Shown here in pieces: positions 18,869 through 28,170 of a stretch of DNA of 64,000 nucleotides. The notes below the pieces were generated by a model that saw nothing but the letters and a program-made list of their open reading frames with translations, was not told where the DNA came from and ran no database searches. The stretch is taken from assembly GCA_035998495.1 (NCBI GenBank), contig DASYHP010000076.1, positions 1-64,000 of the forward strand, read 5' to 3'. A program made the position numbers and the translations under genes. The stretch comes from Mesorhizobium_B sp035998495 (GTDB lineage: Bacteria > Pseudomonadota > Alphaproteobacteria > Rhizobiales > Rhizobiaceae). How positions within the stretch are numbered: the first letter of the stretch is position 1; every line of letters begins with the position of its first letter.

Positions 18869-20398
18869 CTACATGGTCGCGCCGATCTGCCAGGGAACGA
18901 ATTCGTTGTCGCCGTAGCCGAGCTCTTCCGACTTGGTCTTCCTGCCCGAGGCCACGGCGAGGATCTCGCGAAAGATCTCCTCACCCTTCTCCCCCAGCGA
19001 CACCCCTTCGAGGACGTCGCCGCAGTTGATGTCCATGTCGTCCCGCATCCGCTCATAGACAGGCGTGTTGGTGGCGAGCTTGATGGAGGGCGTGGGCTTG
19101 CAGCCATAGGCCGAGCCGCGGCCGGTGGTGAAGGCGAGCACGTTCGCCCCGCCCGCCACTTGGCCGGTCGCCGCCACGGGGTCATAGCCCGGCGTGTCCA
19201 TGAACACGAAGCCCTTCGCCGTCACCTTGTCGGCGTAGCGATAGACCGCGTTGAGCGGCGTCGTGCCGCCCTTGGCCGCCGCCCCCAGGGACTTCTCAAG
19301 AATCGTGGTGAGGCCGCCCAGCTTGTTGCCGGGCGAGGGGTTGTTGTTCATCTCCATCTGGTTGCGGGCGGTGTAGTCCTCCCACCAATGGATGATGTCC
19401 ACGAGCTTTTCGCCCACCTCGCGGCTTGCCGCCCGCCGGGTGAGCAGGTGCTCGGCGCCGTAGATCTCCGGCGTTTCCGACAGGATCGCCGTGCCGCCGT
19501 GCTTGACCAGGATGTCGGCCGCCACGCCCAGCGCAGGGTTCGCCGTGATGCCGGAATAGCCGTCCGAGCCGCCGCATTGCAGCGCAAGCACCAGTTCCGA
19601 GGCCGGCACGGTTTCGCGCCGGGCGGCGTTGACGGTCGGCAGCATGGCCTTGACCGCCTCGACGCCGGCCTCCACCGTCTTCCTCGTTCCACCCACCTCC
19701 TGGATGGTCATGGTGCGGAACGTGTCGCATTCCTTTATGCCGTAGGCTTCCTTGAAGCGCGGAATCTGGAAGCCTTCGCAGCCCAGCCCCACCATGATCA
19801 CGCCGCCCATATTGGGGTTGGTGGCGTAGCCCCAGGTGGTCTTCTTCAGCGTGTCGAAGATCACCCCGCGATAGTCGATCACGCAGCCATTCGCCTGCTT
19901 CAGCGCCACGATGCCGTCGATGTTGGGATAATCGTCGAGGACGCCGGAGCGCTCGATCTCCTTGGCGATGAAGCCGGCCACCGTGGTCGAGCAGTTCACG
20001 CTCGTGAGGATGCCCACATAGTTGCGCGTGCCCACCGAGCCGTTCGAGCGCCGGAAACCCTCGAACGTCGCCCGCTCGCCCTCCGGCACGAAATCCACGG
20101 GCGCGGCGCCCTCGCAGAAGGCGTAGTCGCGCTCGAACTCGTGCATGAAGACATTGTGCTCGTGCACCCAGTCGCCGGCCTCGATCGGTTGCTTGGCGAA
20201 GCCGATGATCTGGCCGAACTTGACGATCGGGCCATCGGCCGCGATCGCCTGCGCCGCCAGCTTGTGCCCGAACGGGATCCTCGCCCGCGCGACGGTCTCG
20301 CCCACGGGCGCGCCCGCCTCGATGCGCTCGGCGGCGACGAGCACGTTGTCGTCAGGGCTCAGGCGAAGCGCCCGGGCCGGTTTGGCATGGAGGTTCAT
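18869..20398 (-). CDS. UxaA/GarD-family sugar-acid dehydratase
   Basis: A 509-residue enzyme dehydrating an aldonate or aldarate to a 2-keto-3-deoxy acid. The N-terminal SAF domain (about residues 10-85) is followed by the large catalytic domain with NGSVGTRNYVGILTSVNCS, GCEGFQIP and QCGGSDGYSGITANPALG, typical of altronate/galactarate dehydratases. In Campylobacter a split UxaA pair works in L-fucose breakdown together with an SDR and an amidohydrolase lactonase, the combination also present in this window. ATG 20398 is taken as the start; a longer frame reaches 20443 but crosses the operator palindrome. It is the first gene of the transporter operon. Confidence 0.88.
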   Translation of the reverse strand: MNLHAKPARALRLSPDDNVLVAAERIEAGAPVGETVARARIPFGHKLAAQAIAADGPIVKFGQIIGFAKQPIEAGDWVHEHNVFMHEFERDYAFCEGAAPVDFVPEGERATFEGFRRSNGSVGTRNYVGILTSVNCSTTVAGFIAKEIERSGVLDDYPNIDGIVALKQANGCVIDYRGVIFDTLKKTTWGYATNPNMGGVIMVGLGCEGFQIPRFKEAYGIKECDTFRTMTIQEVGGTRKTVEAGVEAVKAMLPTVNAARRETVPASELVLALQCGGSDGYSGITANPALGVAADILVKHGGTAILSETPEIYGAEHLLTRRAASREVGEKLVDIIHWWEDYTARNQMEMNNNPSPGNKLGGLTTILEKSLGAAAKGGTTPLNAVYRYADKVTAKGFVFMDTPGYDPVAATGQVAGGANVLAFTTGRGSAYGCKPTPSIKLATNTPVYERMRDDMDINCGDVLEGVSLGEKGEEIFREILAVASGRKTKSEELGYGDNEFVPWQIGATM

Positions 20399-20443
20399 GG
20401 TGCGGCAGCGTTCCCGCGCGATTGACCGGTGTTTGCGCAGCAT

Positions 20444-20457
20444 ACTAACATGTTAGT
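20444..20457. promoter_or_regulatory. Operator palindrome for the divergent GntR regulator
   Basis: ACTAACATGTTAGT is a perfect 14-bp palindrome lying between the divergent starts of the UxaA-type gene (20398) and the GntR-family gene (20483). Its place and symmetry fit a FadR-type GntR operator controlling both directions. Binding is inferred. Confidence 0.7.
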
Positions 20458-20482
20458 CCGGCATGCAACGGCAAAATGCACG

Positions 20483-21193
20483 ATGAGCCAACCTCTCGCT
20501 GACGAGTTCGTCCTCGCTCCGCCCTCCCGCGCGCGGGGCGGCGCCACCGAGCGCGTCGCCTCGGCGCTACGCGAGGCCATCGTCACGCTCGAATTCCCGC
20601 CGGGGGCCGTGCTCGACAAGGCGGTTCTCGCCCAGCGCTTCGGCGTGTCACGCTTCCCCATCGCCGAAGCCTTCAACCGGCTCAAGGCCGAAGGGCTCGT
20701 GGACATCCGCCCGCAAAGCGGCACGACGGTGTCGCTCCTTCGGCTCCGCGACGCGCGGGAAAACATGTTCTTGCGCCGGGCGCTCGAAGGCGAGGCGGCG
20801 GCGCTGCTCGCGACACGCGCCGACTCCGCCTTGGTCGCTGCGACGGAAGCGAGCCTGCACCGTCAAAAGGCGGCCGTGGAGGCCGGCGACCAGCCGGGCT
20901 TTCACCGGCTCGACCTCGAATTCCACGACATCCTCACCTCGGCCGTGGGCTATCCTCGCATGCGGGCTTTGGTCGAGCAGGCGCGGCTCGCGCTCGACCG
21001 GGCGCGGCGCGTCCTCATCACCCCGCGCCGCCACCAGCTTTCCATGGCCGAGCACGAGGCGATCGTCGCCGCCATTCGCGAGGGCGAGGGCGAGGCCGCG
21101 CGTGCGGCCATGGCCCGGCACATCGATTCGGTGATGACGGAGTTGGAAGGCTTCGCCGAAGCCAATCCCGGCGCGTTCGCCGATCAGGGCTGA
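20483..21193 (+). CDS. GntR-family (FadR/FCD) transcriptional regulator
   Basis: A 236-residue regulator. The winged helix-turn-helix (about residues 20-85) includes ATERVASALREAIVTLEFPPG and FGVSRFPIAEAFNRLKAEG. The C-terminal all-helical FCD ligand-binding domain has the metal/effector residues FHRLDLEFHDIL and a late His in ARHIDSVM. Such proteins usually sense a sugar acid and repress the adjacent catabolic operon. The start chosen is ATG 20483; an upstream ATG at 20429 would put the operator inside the gene. The 3' end overlaps the convergent acyl-CoA synthetase gene by 10 bases. Confidence 0.9.
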   Translation: MSQPLADEFVLAPPSRARGGATERVASALREAIVTLEFPPGAVLDKAVLAQRFGVSRFPIAEAFNRLKAEGLVDIRPQSGTTVSLLRLRDARENMFLRRALEGEAAALLATRADSALVAATEASLHRQKAAVEAGDQPGFHRLDLEFHDILTSAVGYPRMRALVEQARLALDRARRVLITPRRHQLSMAEHEAIVAAIREGEGEAARAAMARHIDSVMTELEGFAEANPGAFADQG

Positions 21194-23877
21194 GGCGGCC
21201 TCAGGTCTAGCTTCGCCAGCATCACGCCCGGCTCCTCGGGGTGTCGCTGAAGCGCAAAGCCGAACTCGCGCGACATCTGCACCATGCGCGTGTTCTCCGA
21301 AAACATCACGCCCTCCACGCGGGCGAGGCCTTCGGCGCGCGCGAAACCGATGATCTGTTCCAGAAGCGCCCAGCCGAGGCCCTGGCCCTGCAGATCGGTG
21401 CGGACCAGAAGCGCGAACTCGCCAACTTCCCCGTCCGGGTCCGACGAGAGCCGCCCCACCCCGGCGAGCCGGCCCGTCTCCGCCTCCAGCGCGACGAAAG
21501 CCATCTCGCGCTCGTAGTCGAGCTGGGTCAGGCGCTTGAGCATGCCTTCGTCATAGCGCTTGCGCGGCGACAGCAGGCGCAGGCGGATGTCTTCGAGCGA
21601 GATCCTCGCGAGGAAGTCAGGATAAAGCTCCACGTCGGCCGGCCGGATCGGACGGATGAAGAAGCGCGGCGCATCAGCCGGAAAATCCTTATCCCAGCCC
21701 GAGGGGTAGGGCCGGATGGCGAGCGCGGGGTTGGGCCCGGTCTCCTCGACCGCCGCGGGGTCGATCTCGATGCGGGCGTCGAGCGCGACCACGCCGTCGG
21801 AATCAGCCAGAAGCGGGTTGATGTCCATGCCCTGAATGCAGGGGAAATCCACCACCATCAGCGAGAGCGCGTTGAGCGCAGCGATGATCGCCTGCCGGTC
21901 GGCGGGGGGCCGATCACGAAAGCCTTTCAGCAGCCGGCCGACGCGGGTCTGGTCGATCAGGTCGCCCGCGAGCACCTCATCGAGCGGCGGCAGCGCGATG
22001 GCCGTGTCCTCCACCACCTCCACGGCGATCCCGCCCGCGCCGAACAGGATGACGGGGCCGAAGATCGGGTCAAAGCTCATGCCGAGGATCAGCTCCTGCG
22101 CGTCGGGACGGCGGATCATGGGCTGCACGGCGAAGCCCTGGATGTCGGCCCCGGGTGCAAGCCGCGCCACGCGCTCGGCGATGCCCGCCGCGGCCTCCTC
22201 CGCCGCCTCGGGCGAGGCCAGGTTGAGCATCACCCCGCCCACATCCGACTTGTGGGAGATCGCTTCCGACAAAAGCTTCACCACGACCCCGCGCGAGCTC
22301 TGCAAGAGCTTCGCCGCCGCCGCCTTCGCCTCGGCGGGCGATGTCGCGACGACGATCTCCGGGGTAGGGACGCCATAGGCCCCGATCGCCGCCTTGGCCT
22401 CGGGCTCCGTCAGCATCCGCCGGCCGTCGCGTGCCGCCTGCCGGAAGATTTTGAGCGCCGCCTCGCGGTCGTGTCGCACCTGTTCGCCGCCGCTCGAGGG
22501 CACACGCATCAAAGCGCGCTGCAGGCGCGACCAGTCGCTCAGATAGGTGACGGCCTGGGCGGCGGCGGCCGGCGTCTCGAAGCTCGCCAGGCCCGCCTCG
22601 TGCAGGATGCGCCGGCCTTTGCGCGCGACATGGTCGCCCAGCCAGCAGGTGAGCACGGGCTTTTGCCCGATTTTTCCGCGCGTCGTCAGTGCGGCGACGG
22701 CTTCGGCGGCCGCGAGCGGCGAGGCCAAGCCGGTGGGGCAGTTGAGCACCATGATCGCGTCTACGCCCGGATCGGCCGCAACAGCTGACACGGAGGCCGC
22801 ATAGCGTTCGGGCGGCGCGTCGCCGATGATGTCCACGGGGTTGGCGTGCGACCAGGTCGGCGGCAGCGCCTCGTCGAGCCGGGCGATGGTTTCGGGCGCG
22901 AGTTCGGCCAGTTCACCCTCCTGGTCCACGAGCTCGTCAACGGCGAGCACGCCCGCCCCGCCGCCATTCGTCACGATGCCCACCCGCGCCCGCGGCAAAG
23001 GCGCAAAGCGCGCCATGATCTCGGCCGCGTCGAACAGTTCGCCCAAGCCCTCCACGCGCAAAATGCCGGCGCGGCGAAGGGCGGCGTCCACCACGCGGTC
23101 GGCGCCCGACAGCGCGCCGGTGTGGGTCGCCGCGGCCTTGGCGGCCGCCTCGTGCCGGCCCGACTTGATGGCGATGACGGGCTTGACCCGGGAAGCAGCC
23201 CGCGCGGCCGACATGAACTTGCGTGGGTCGGGGACGGTTTCGAGATACATCACGATCGCGCGCGTGGCGGCCTCGCCTGCGAGCAGGTCGAGCCAATCGC
23301 CGACATCCACATCCGCCATGTCGCCGAGCGACACGATATGGGAGAAGCCCAGGTTCTGCTCGGCCGCCCAGTCGATCAGGGAAGTCGCGATCGCGCCCGA
23401 CTGCGACAGAAGCGCGATGTTGCCGGGCACGGCGGCCATATGCGCGAAGCCCGCGTTCAGCCTCGCGGGCGGGATCATCAGCCCCACCGTGTTCGGCCCG
23501 ATCACGCGGAACAGGTGGGGCTTCGCCGCGTCGAGCATCGCCTGGCGCAAACCGTTCTCAGCGGTCAGCCCCGCCGTGATGACGACGCCCACCTTCGTCC
23601 CCTTCTCGCCCAAGGCCGAGATGATGCCGGGCACGGTCTGGGGCGGGGTGACGATCACGCCGAGATCGGGCGCTTCCGGCAGGCTCTTTGCGTCGGGGAA
23701 GCAGGGCAGGCCGGCGACAGCTTCATATTTCGGGTTCACGGGCCAGATCGGGCCGGCGAAGCCGCCGGCCAAGATGTTGTCGATCACGACCTTTCCGACC
23801 GCCCCCTCGCGGTTCGAGGCGCCGAACACGGCGACCGAGCGCGGATGAAGCGCGTCCTCGAGATTGCGGATCGTCAC
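21184..23877 (-). CDS. ADP-forming acyl-CoA synthetase / GNAT acetyltransferase fusion (PatZ-like)
   Basis: An 897-residue multidomain protein close in length to E. coli PatZ. It has a CoA-binding domain (SVAVFGASNREGAVGKVV near the N-terminus), a succinyl-CoA-ligase-like domain with THTGALSGADR, an ATP-grasp domain (GVVVKLLSEAISHKSDVGGV) and a C-terminal GNAT domain (VRTDLQGQGLGWALLEQIIGFA). Family members either make acetyl-CoA reversibly or acetylate protein lysines; which applies is not visible. The GTG at 23877 is chosen because GGAGG lies 7 bases upstream, although the frame extends to 23958. It is transcribed alone. Confidence 0.9.
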   Translation of the reverse strand: MTIRNLEDALHPRSVAVFGASNREGAVGKVVIDNILAGGFAGPIWPVNPKYEAVAGLPCFPDAKSLPEAPDLGVIVTPPQTVPGIISALGEKGTKVGVVITAGLTAENGLRQAMLDAAKPHLFRVIGPNTVGLMIPPARLNAGFAHMAAVPGNIALLSQSGAIATSLIDWAAEQNLGFSHIVSLGDMADVDVGDWLDLLAGEAATRAIVMYLETVPDPRKFMSAARAASRVKPVIAIKSGRHEAAAKAAATHTGALSGADRVVDAALRRAGILRVEGLGELFDAAEIMARFAPLPRARVGIVTNGGGAGVLAVDELVDQEGELAELAPETIARLDEALPPTWSHANPVDIIGDAPPERYAASVSAVAADPGVDAIMVLNCPTGLASPLAAAEAVAALTTRGKIGQKPVLTCWLGDHVARKGRRILHEAGLASFETPAAAAQAVTYLSDWSRLQRALMRVPSSGGEQVRHDREAALKIFRQAARDGRRMLTEPEAKAAIGAYGVPTPEIVVATSPAEAKAAAAKLLQSSRGVVVKLLSEAISHKSDVGGVMLNLASPEAAEEAAAGIAERVARLAPGADIQGFAVQPMIRRPDAQELILGMSFDPIFGPVILFGAGGIAVEVVEDTAIALPPLDEVLAGDLIDQTRVGRLLKGFRDRPPADRQAIIAALNALSLMVVDFPCIQGMDINPLLADSDGVVALDARIEIDPAAVEETGPNPALAIRPYPSGWDKDFPADAPRFFIRPIRPADVELYPDFLARISLEDIRLRLLSPRKRYDEGMLKRLTQLDYEREMAFVALEAETGRLAGVGRLSSDPDGEVGEFALLVRTDLQGQGLGWALLEQIIGFARAEGLARVEGVMFSENTRMVQMSREFGFALQRHPEEPGVMLAKLDLRPPQP

Positions 23878-24012
23878 GGCGGCCTCCGGCTTGGCTGGGC
23901 GTCCCGCGCCAATCTGGGCCGGCGGGAGCCGATGACCAGGGCCGTTCCCGCCCGACACGCCGCGTCGTCGAAGCGTTGGGTTGCCTTAGCGTGAGTGCGA
24001 CGAGCGGCGGCG

Positions 24013-24035
24013 CTGCTCGTTCAGGCGACGAGCAG
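24013..24035 (-). terminator. Hairpin downstream of the small Cys-rich gene
   Basis: An 8-bp stem (CTGCTCGT/ACGAGCAG) with a 7-base loop lies 47 bases past the stop of the small gene at 24082. No U run is present; assigned as a possible terminator only. Confidence 0.35.
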
Positions 24036-24081
24036 ACGCATGGGAAGGATGCTCAGGGCTCGCGCGAGCCGAAGCCGGGGA

Positions 24082-24252
24082 TTACGAGGTCGCGGCCTCG
24101 TCCCGGCCGCAGCCCCGCTTGCCGCTGCTTTCGGAGGCCGGCGGGCAGTTCTCGCCTGTGCACTCCTCCGCCGCCGCCCGGGCGGGCTGGACGGCGAAAA
24201 CGAAAGCCTGCGCAATGACAGCGGCAAGGCCGGCAAGAAGAACACGTCGCAT
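24082..24252 (-). CDS. Small secreted Cys-containing protein, unknown
   Basis: A 56-residue gene. The N-terminus MRRVLLAGLAAVIAQAF is a clear signal peptide, probably cleaved after the Ala run near residue 27. The remainder, about 29 residues, carries three Cys (CTGENC and a later GCG) and ends in a charged tail. Three cysteines could form one disulfide plus a free thiol, or bind a metal. No family is recognised. GGGAGAGACGCAGCC lies before the ATG, giving a plausible ribosome-binding site. Confidence 0.6.
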   Translation of the reverse strand: MRRVLLAGLAAVIAQAFVFAVQPARAAAEECTGENCPPASESSGKRGCGRDEAATS

Positions 24253-24318
24253 GGCTGCGTCTCTCCCGTTGACGCGAGGAGAGTAGCGCGGCCGACCGGC
24301 CTGTAAAGGCCGCGCGGT

Positions 24319-24492
24319 TCAGGGCTCGCGCGAGCCTTCCGCCTTGCCGTCGTTGGGCCGCGCCTTGTCGCCCTTGCGATCGACGGTGGAGCTCGTCTTG
24401 GCGTCGGGCTGCTGGCCGTGCTTGGTGCCGCCGACATGGCCGCCGCCATCGGTGTTCTTGATGCGCTCGGACTCGTCGTGGTTCTTGGTCAT
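24319..24492 (-). CDS. Small hydrophilic protein, unknown
   Basis: A 57-residue, highly charged protein without hydrophobic stretches (MTKNHDESERIKNTDGGGHV at the start, then Lys/Asp/Ser/Gly-rich). It lacks recognisable domains and is probably disordered. The ribosome-binding site is weak, so translation is less certain than for its neighbour. It lies 66 bases upstream of the secreted small protein on the same strand. Confidence 0.5.
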   Translation of the reverse strand: MTKNHDESERIKNTDGGGHVGGTKHGQQPDAKTSSTVDRKGDKARPNDGKAEGSREP

Positions 24493-24681
24493 GGTGAGGT
24501 CTCGCCGTTCTCTTAGGAGTTTGGCCCCGAAGCGGGGCCGGTGATCTTTGTTGGGCGCGATTCCCTCGCGGTTGCTGGCGGCGAAGGGATCGCATGACGG
24601 CCTGGACCAAGACCGCCCGGGCGCAGCATGCGCGCGATCGTCCGCGTGATGCAAGCGGTCTGGCGGCGGCTGGACGGGGCG

Positions 24682-27117
24682 TCAGTCATTGTCGACGAGA
24701 CCCGCGCCCGCGCCCGCCAGGCGCGATCGGTCGGACGCCGGCACATAGGTCAGCGCCGCGAGCCGTCCGAAGCGCCGCCACAGGCCCTCGGGGATCGCGA
24801 CCGGCTCGGCGGGGCGCGGGGGGCTCCCCCCAGGCGGCCTGGACGCCGGCAGCAGGGAAATCGTCAGTCCGTCGCCGGCATCGAGCCCGTCGAGAGCGGT
24901 CGCCGCCTGGGCTATGTCGGCGCCGACGACCAGCTCCCGGCCGCCGGCGCGGAGCAAAACGGCCCGTTCCGATCTCTCGGCGACGCCCGCCAGCGCGGGA
25001 GCGAGCAGGCAAAGCGAGGCGACGGCCGCCTCGATGGTCAGGGAGGCCTGTTCGAGCATGGCGGCCCGGTCGGCGATCGCCGGCCCCACGGCGAGCGGAC
25101 TCAAAGGGCGGCCGTCGATCGGACGAAGCGCCGTTCCAGCGCAGGCCATGCGCGTCCCGTGCCGGCCCGCCTGCAAGGCTTCCAGCGCGTGTGCGAGCGC
25201 GGCGAACGCATTCGGCGACGCCTTGGCAAGCGCGCGGGCGGCATGCCCCACCTCCTCGGCGAGCCCCCAGGGCAGGCCGGCGCCGCGCGCGGCCTTGCGC
25301 AGCTCGGCCTCGATCTCGCCCAGGGAAAAGCCGGACGGGCGGTCGGGCGACGGCGTCCCGATCCCGCCGGCCCCCGATCCGTTTTGCGAACGCGCGGGCT
25401 CCGCAGGGGCGACGAGCGGGGGGATTGCCCAGTCGTCCGCGGCGTGTCCGTGCAGCTCGTCGGGAAAGGGCGCATGGCGATAGAGCGCGATGCGCACCCA
25501 ACGGTCCGAACGGGGGTCGAAATCGGTGGCGCCGAAAAAGGAAAGCTTGCAGCGCAGGATGTCGACGGGGCGCATACCGGCGGCGAGAAGGTTGTCCCGG
25601 ATCTCCGCATAGGGCCGGCGCGCGGCCAGTTGAACACGGCGAACCGTGTGGCGGAACTCGGGGCGCGCGGCGAGGAACGCGGCGACCGTCGTGTCGGGCG
25701 AAGCGGCTCGCAGGGTTTCGTGCAGATGGGCGACGTCGCGCGCCACGCCGAGCGGCTGCTCGCGTTCGGCGCCCTCCTCGAGCGCGCGCTCGCCGAGCCT
25801 CGGCTCCAGCTTCTCGGCGGAAACGTACCAGAACCGCGCCCGCGCCGCGGGGTCGGAGAAATCGGTTCCGAGCGCGAACCGATAAACGGATTCGATCTGC
25901 GCCCGAAGCGACGCAAGCGTCGCCGCGCCGTCGATCGGAAAGTCCGGCGCCTCGTCGCCGGCCATGGTGTCGGCGAGATCGTCGACGAGCGCGCCATACG
26001 GCTCGAGCAGAAGCGTGACCAGGAATTCCTGCGCCTCGAGCCCGAGCTCGGCTTCGGCGAAGGCGTGAAGCCGCTCCCAGGGGAAGCGGGTCGCGAGGTC
26101 GGCTTCTTCCAGATGAGCCGAAAGCCTGTCGAGGTCGCGCCGCAGGTTTTCGATGCGTCGCGCCTGGACCTCATCGTCGGTGCGCCAGCCGGCCATTTGC
26201 CGCCTACTCCGCCGGAGCCGGTCGCGGAGAACAGCGATCTCCCCGTCCGTCGCCCGTTCGACCGCGCGCACCCGGGCCAGGGCCGTTTCGCGCGCATCGA
26301 TCCAGCGACCAAACAGCGCGGGATGGTTGACCACGAAGGGCGCCATGCCGAGCCCGGTGGCGTTTCCGACGCCGAGCCGTCGCCGCAGCGCAGGATCGAG
26401 CGGAACCGCCGTCCGCGGGGAGCGAAGCGCCGCCATGTGCTCGGCCAGATCGGTGGTGAAGAGGCGGATCAGCCAGACGGTGAGCATCTCCGCGGCGAAG
26501 GGGCCCGCGAATTCGGGGCGGCCGGCGATCCTTTCGCGGTCGGCCAGCCCGAACTTGCCGCTGCCGTAGACGGCCGTCGTGCGCATCAGATAGCCGACGG
26601 CGTCGAGTTCGGCCGCTTCCGGCTGCCGGCCTTGCGCGAGGCAGGCCACAACGTGATCGAACAGCCGGACGCTGCGGTTGGCGCGCGCCATCACGAGCTC
26701 GGCCGCGCTGCACCGGCCCGCCTCCTGCCTGGGCACGTTTTGGCACAGGCGCTCGATGTCGGCCGCGCCGACAGGCCCGTCATGCAGCGCGAAGGTCGCG
26801 TCCCAGGCTTCCGCGATCACGCGGTCGGTGCGCTTCCTTGGATCGAGATCATGGCCGAAGCAGACCAGGGCGTAGAGGCGGCCCTCGCCGCGGGCCTCGT
26901 AGACGGCGACGCCTTCTCCCTTGGCGTCGATGTCCCAGAGCGGGCGCTCGACCCGCCAGCCCTCGCGCCCGAGCCGCCGCAGCAGCACGCGCATGAAGCT
27001 CAGCCGCGTCTGGTGGAAGCTCCCCATCCGTTCCAGCCTGAGCACCGTCTCCGGCGCGCGCGGGACAACCTGCGCGATCGCGCGGGGCGCCGTGAAGGGG
27101 GCGGGAGCGGGCGTCAT
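24682..27117 (-). CDS. DUF3726 fusion protein of unknown function
   Basis: An 811-residue protein. Residues 1-590 form an unrecognised region with few hydrophobic stretches and a charged helical stretch around residues 280-325 (IAVLRDRLRRSRRQ onward) that could be a coiled coil. A Gly/Ser/Pro/Asn linker around 595-620 leads into a C-terminal domain starting LGEIEAELRKAARGAGLPWG, which matches my recollection of DUF3726, found beside amino-acid catabolic genes in alphaproteobacteria. No signal peptide is seen. It starts 3 bases after the dipeptidase stop, so the three genes 24682-29618 form one operon. The fusion and the large N-terminal region are unusual; no activity can be assigned. Confidence 0.72.
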   Translation of the reverse strand: MTPAPAPFTAPRAIAQVVPRAPETVLRLERMGSFHQTRLSFMRVLLRRLGREGWRVERPLWDIDAKGEGVAVYEARGEGRLYALVCFGHDLDPRKRTDRVIAEAWDATFALHDGPVGAADIERLCQNVPRQEAGRCSAAELVMARANRSVRLFDHVVACLAQGRQPEAAELDAVGYLMRTTAVYGSGKFGLADRERIAGRPEFAGPFAAEMLTVWLIRLFTTDLAEHMAALRSPRTAVPLDPALRRRLGVGNATGLGMAPFVVNHPALFGRWIDARETALARVRAVERATDGEIAVLRDRLRRSRRQMAGWRTDDEVQARRIENLRRDLDRLSAHLEEADLATRFPWERLHAFAEAELGLEAQEFLVTLLLEPYGALVDDLADTMAGDEAPDFPIDGAATLASLRAQIESVYRFALGTDFSDPAARARFWYVSAEKLEPRLGERALEEGAEREQPLGVARDVAHLHETLRAASPDTTVAAFLAARPEFRHTVRRVQLAARRPYAEIRDNLLAAGMRPVDILRCKLSFFGATDFDPRSDRWVRIALYRHAPFPDELHGHAADDWAIPPLVAPAEPARSQNGSGAGGIGTPSPDRPSGFSLGEIEAELRKAARGAGLPWGLAEEVGHAARALAKASPNAFAALAHALEALQAGRHGTRMACAGTALRPIDGRPLSPLAVGPAIADRAAMLEQASLTIEAAVASLCLLAPALAGVAERSERAVLLRAGGRELVVGADIAQAATALDGLDAGDGLTISLLPASRPPGGSPPRPAEPVAIPEGLWRRFGRLAALTYVPASDRSRLAGAGAGLVDND

Positions 27118-27120
27118 GGC

Positions 27121-28170
27121 TCAGCTCGCGCGACGCTGCGGAGGCGGACGGGCATCGCCCGCCGCGGCGGCCTGGGTGGCGGGCTCGAACGCGTCGTCGA
27201 AGAAGCGCAGCCAGTTCTCGCCCATGATGGCGGCGACCTCGGCCGGATCGAAGCCCGCTTCCGCCAAGCCTGTCGCGAGGCCGGGGAAGTCGCGATTGCT
27301 GCGGAACCAGGCCGGCTGCTCGGGGAACGTAACGGGGTTGTCGGGGCCGAGCGGCGCCTTGGTCCACGTCCCGCGCCGCATCCATTGCACGACTTCCGCC
27401 GGCTGGCCCTGGCAGAGGTCGGAGCCGATGCCGATGCTTTCCACCCCGATCAGCGCCGCGGTGCGGGCGACTATGGCACAGAAATTGGACAGCGTGCAGG
27501 CGCTGCCGTCGCGCAGGTGATGGGGATAAAGGCTGAAGCCGAGCATGCCGCCGCTCTCCGCCAGCGCTTTCAGGACGTCGTCCGCCTTGTTGCGCGGAAC
27601 CGGGTGCCAGCAGTGGGGATTGGCATGCGTGATCGCGACGGGCCGCTTCGAAAGCTCGATCGCCTGAAGCGTCGAGCGAGGGCCGGAGTGGGACATGTCC
27701 ACCACGACGCCCAGCCGGTTCATCTCGGCGATCACCTCGCGCCCCATGCGGGTGATGCCGGCGTCCTCCGTCTCGTAGCACCCCGACGCCAGCAGGCTCT
27801 GGTTGTTGTAGGAGAGCTGCATGAAGCGCACGCCGAGCGTGTGGCAGATCTCCACCAGGCCGATATCGTCCTCGATGGGCGAGCAGTTCTGGAGGCCGAA
27901 GAACACCGCCGTGCGCGCTTGTGTGCGCGCGCGCCGCACATCCGCCCCGGTGCGGCCAGGGAAGATCAGATCGGGATGGGCGGCGAACAGCGCGTTCCAT
28001 CGCACGATGTTTTCCACCGTCTCGCGGAAGTCCTCGTGATAGGCGATCGTGACGTGGATCGCGTCCACCCCGCCGTCGCGCAGCTCGCGCAGGATCGCCT
28101 CCGAATAGTTGCAGTACTGCAACCCGTCGATCGTCACGCCGTGGCGGTGGAGGGAAGCGGCGGCGGTCAC
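27121..28170 (-). CDS. Membrane dipeptidase family M19 (renal dipeptidase-like)
   Basis: A 349-residue zinc hydrolase of the amidohydrolase superfamily. The family features are VRFMQLSYNNQSLLASG, VVVDMSHSGPRST (metal-binding His), AITHANPHCWHPVPRN (metal His) and IGIGSDLCQG near the C-terminus. The usual N-terminal HxD motif is replaced: the start reads TIDGLQYCNYS, so the first metal site is altered as in some family members that are not true dipeptidases. It starts with GTG overlapping the aldehyde dehydrogenase stop (GTGA). No signal peptide is seen, so it is probably cytoplasmic. Confidence 0.85.
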   Translation of the reverse strand: MTAAASLHRHGVTIDGLQYCNYSEAILRELRDGGVDAIHVTIAYHEDFRETVENIVRWNALFAAHPDLIFPGRTGADVRRARTQARTAVFFGLQNCSPIEDDIGLVEICHTLGVRFMQLSYNNQSLLASGCYETEDAGITRMGREVIAEMNRLGVVVDMSHSGPRSTLQAIELSKRPVAITHANPHCWHPVPRNKADDVLKALAESGGMLGFSLYPHHLRDGSACTLSNFCAIVARTAALIGVESIGIGSDLCQGQPAEVVQWMRRGTWTKAPLGPDNPVTFPEQPAWFRSNRDFPGLATGLAEAGFDPAEVAAIMGENWLRFFDDAFEPATQAAAAGDARPPPQRRAS

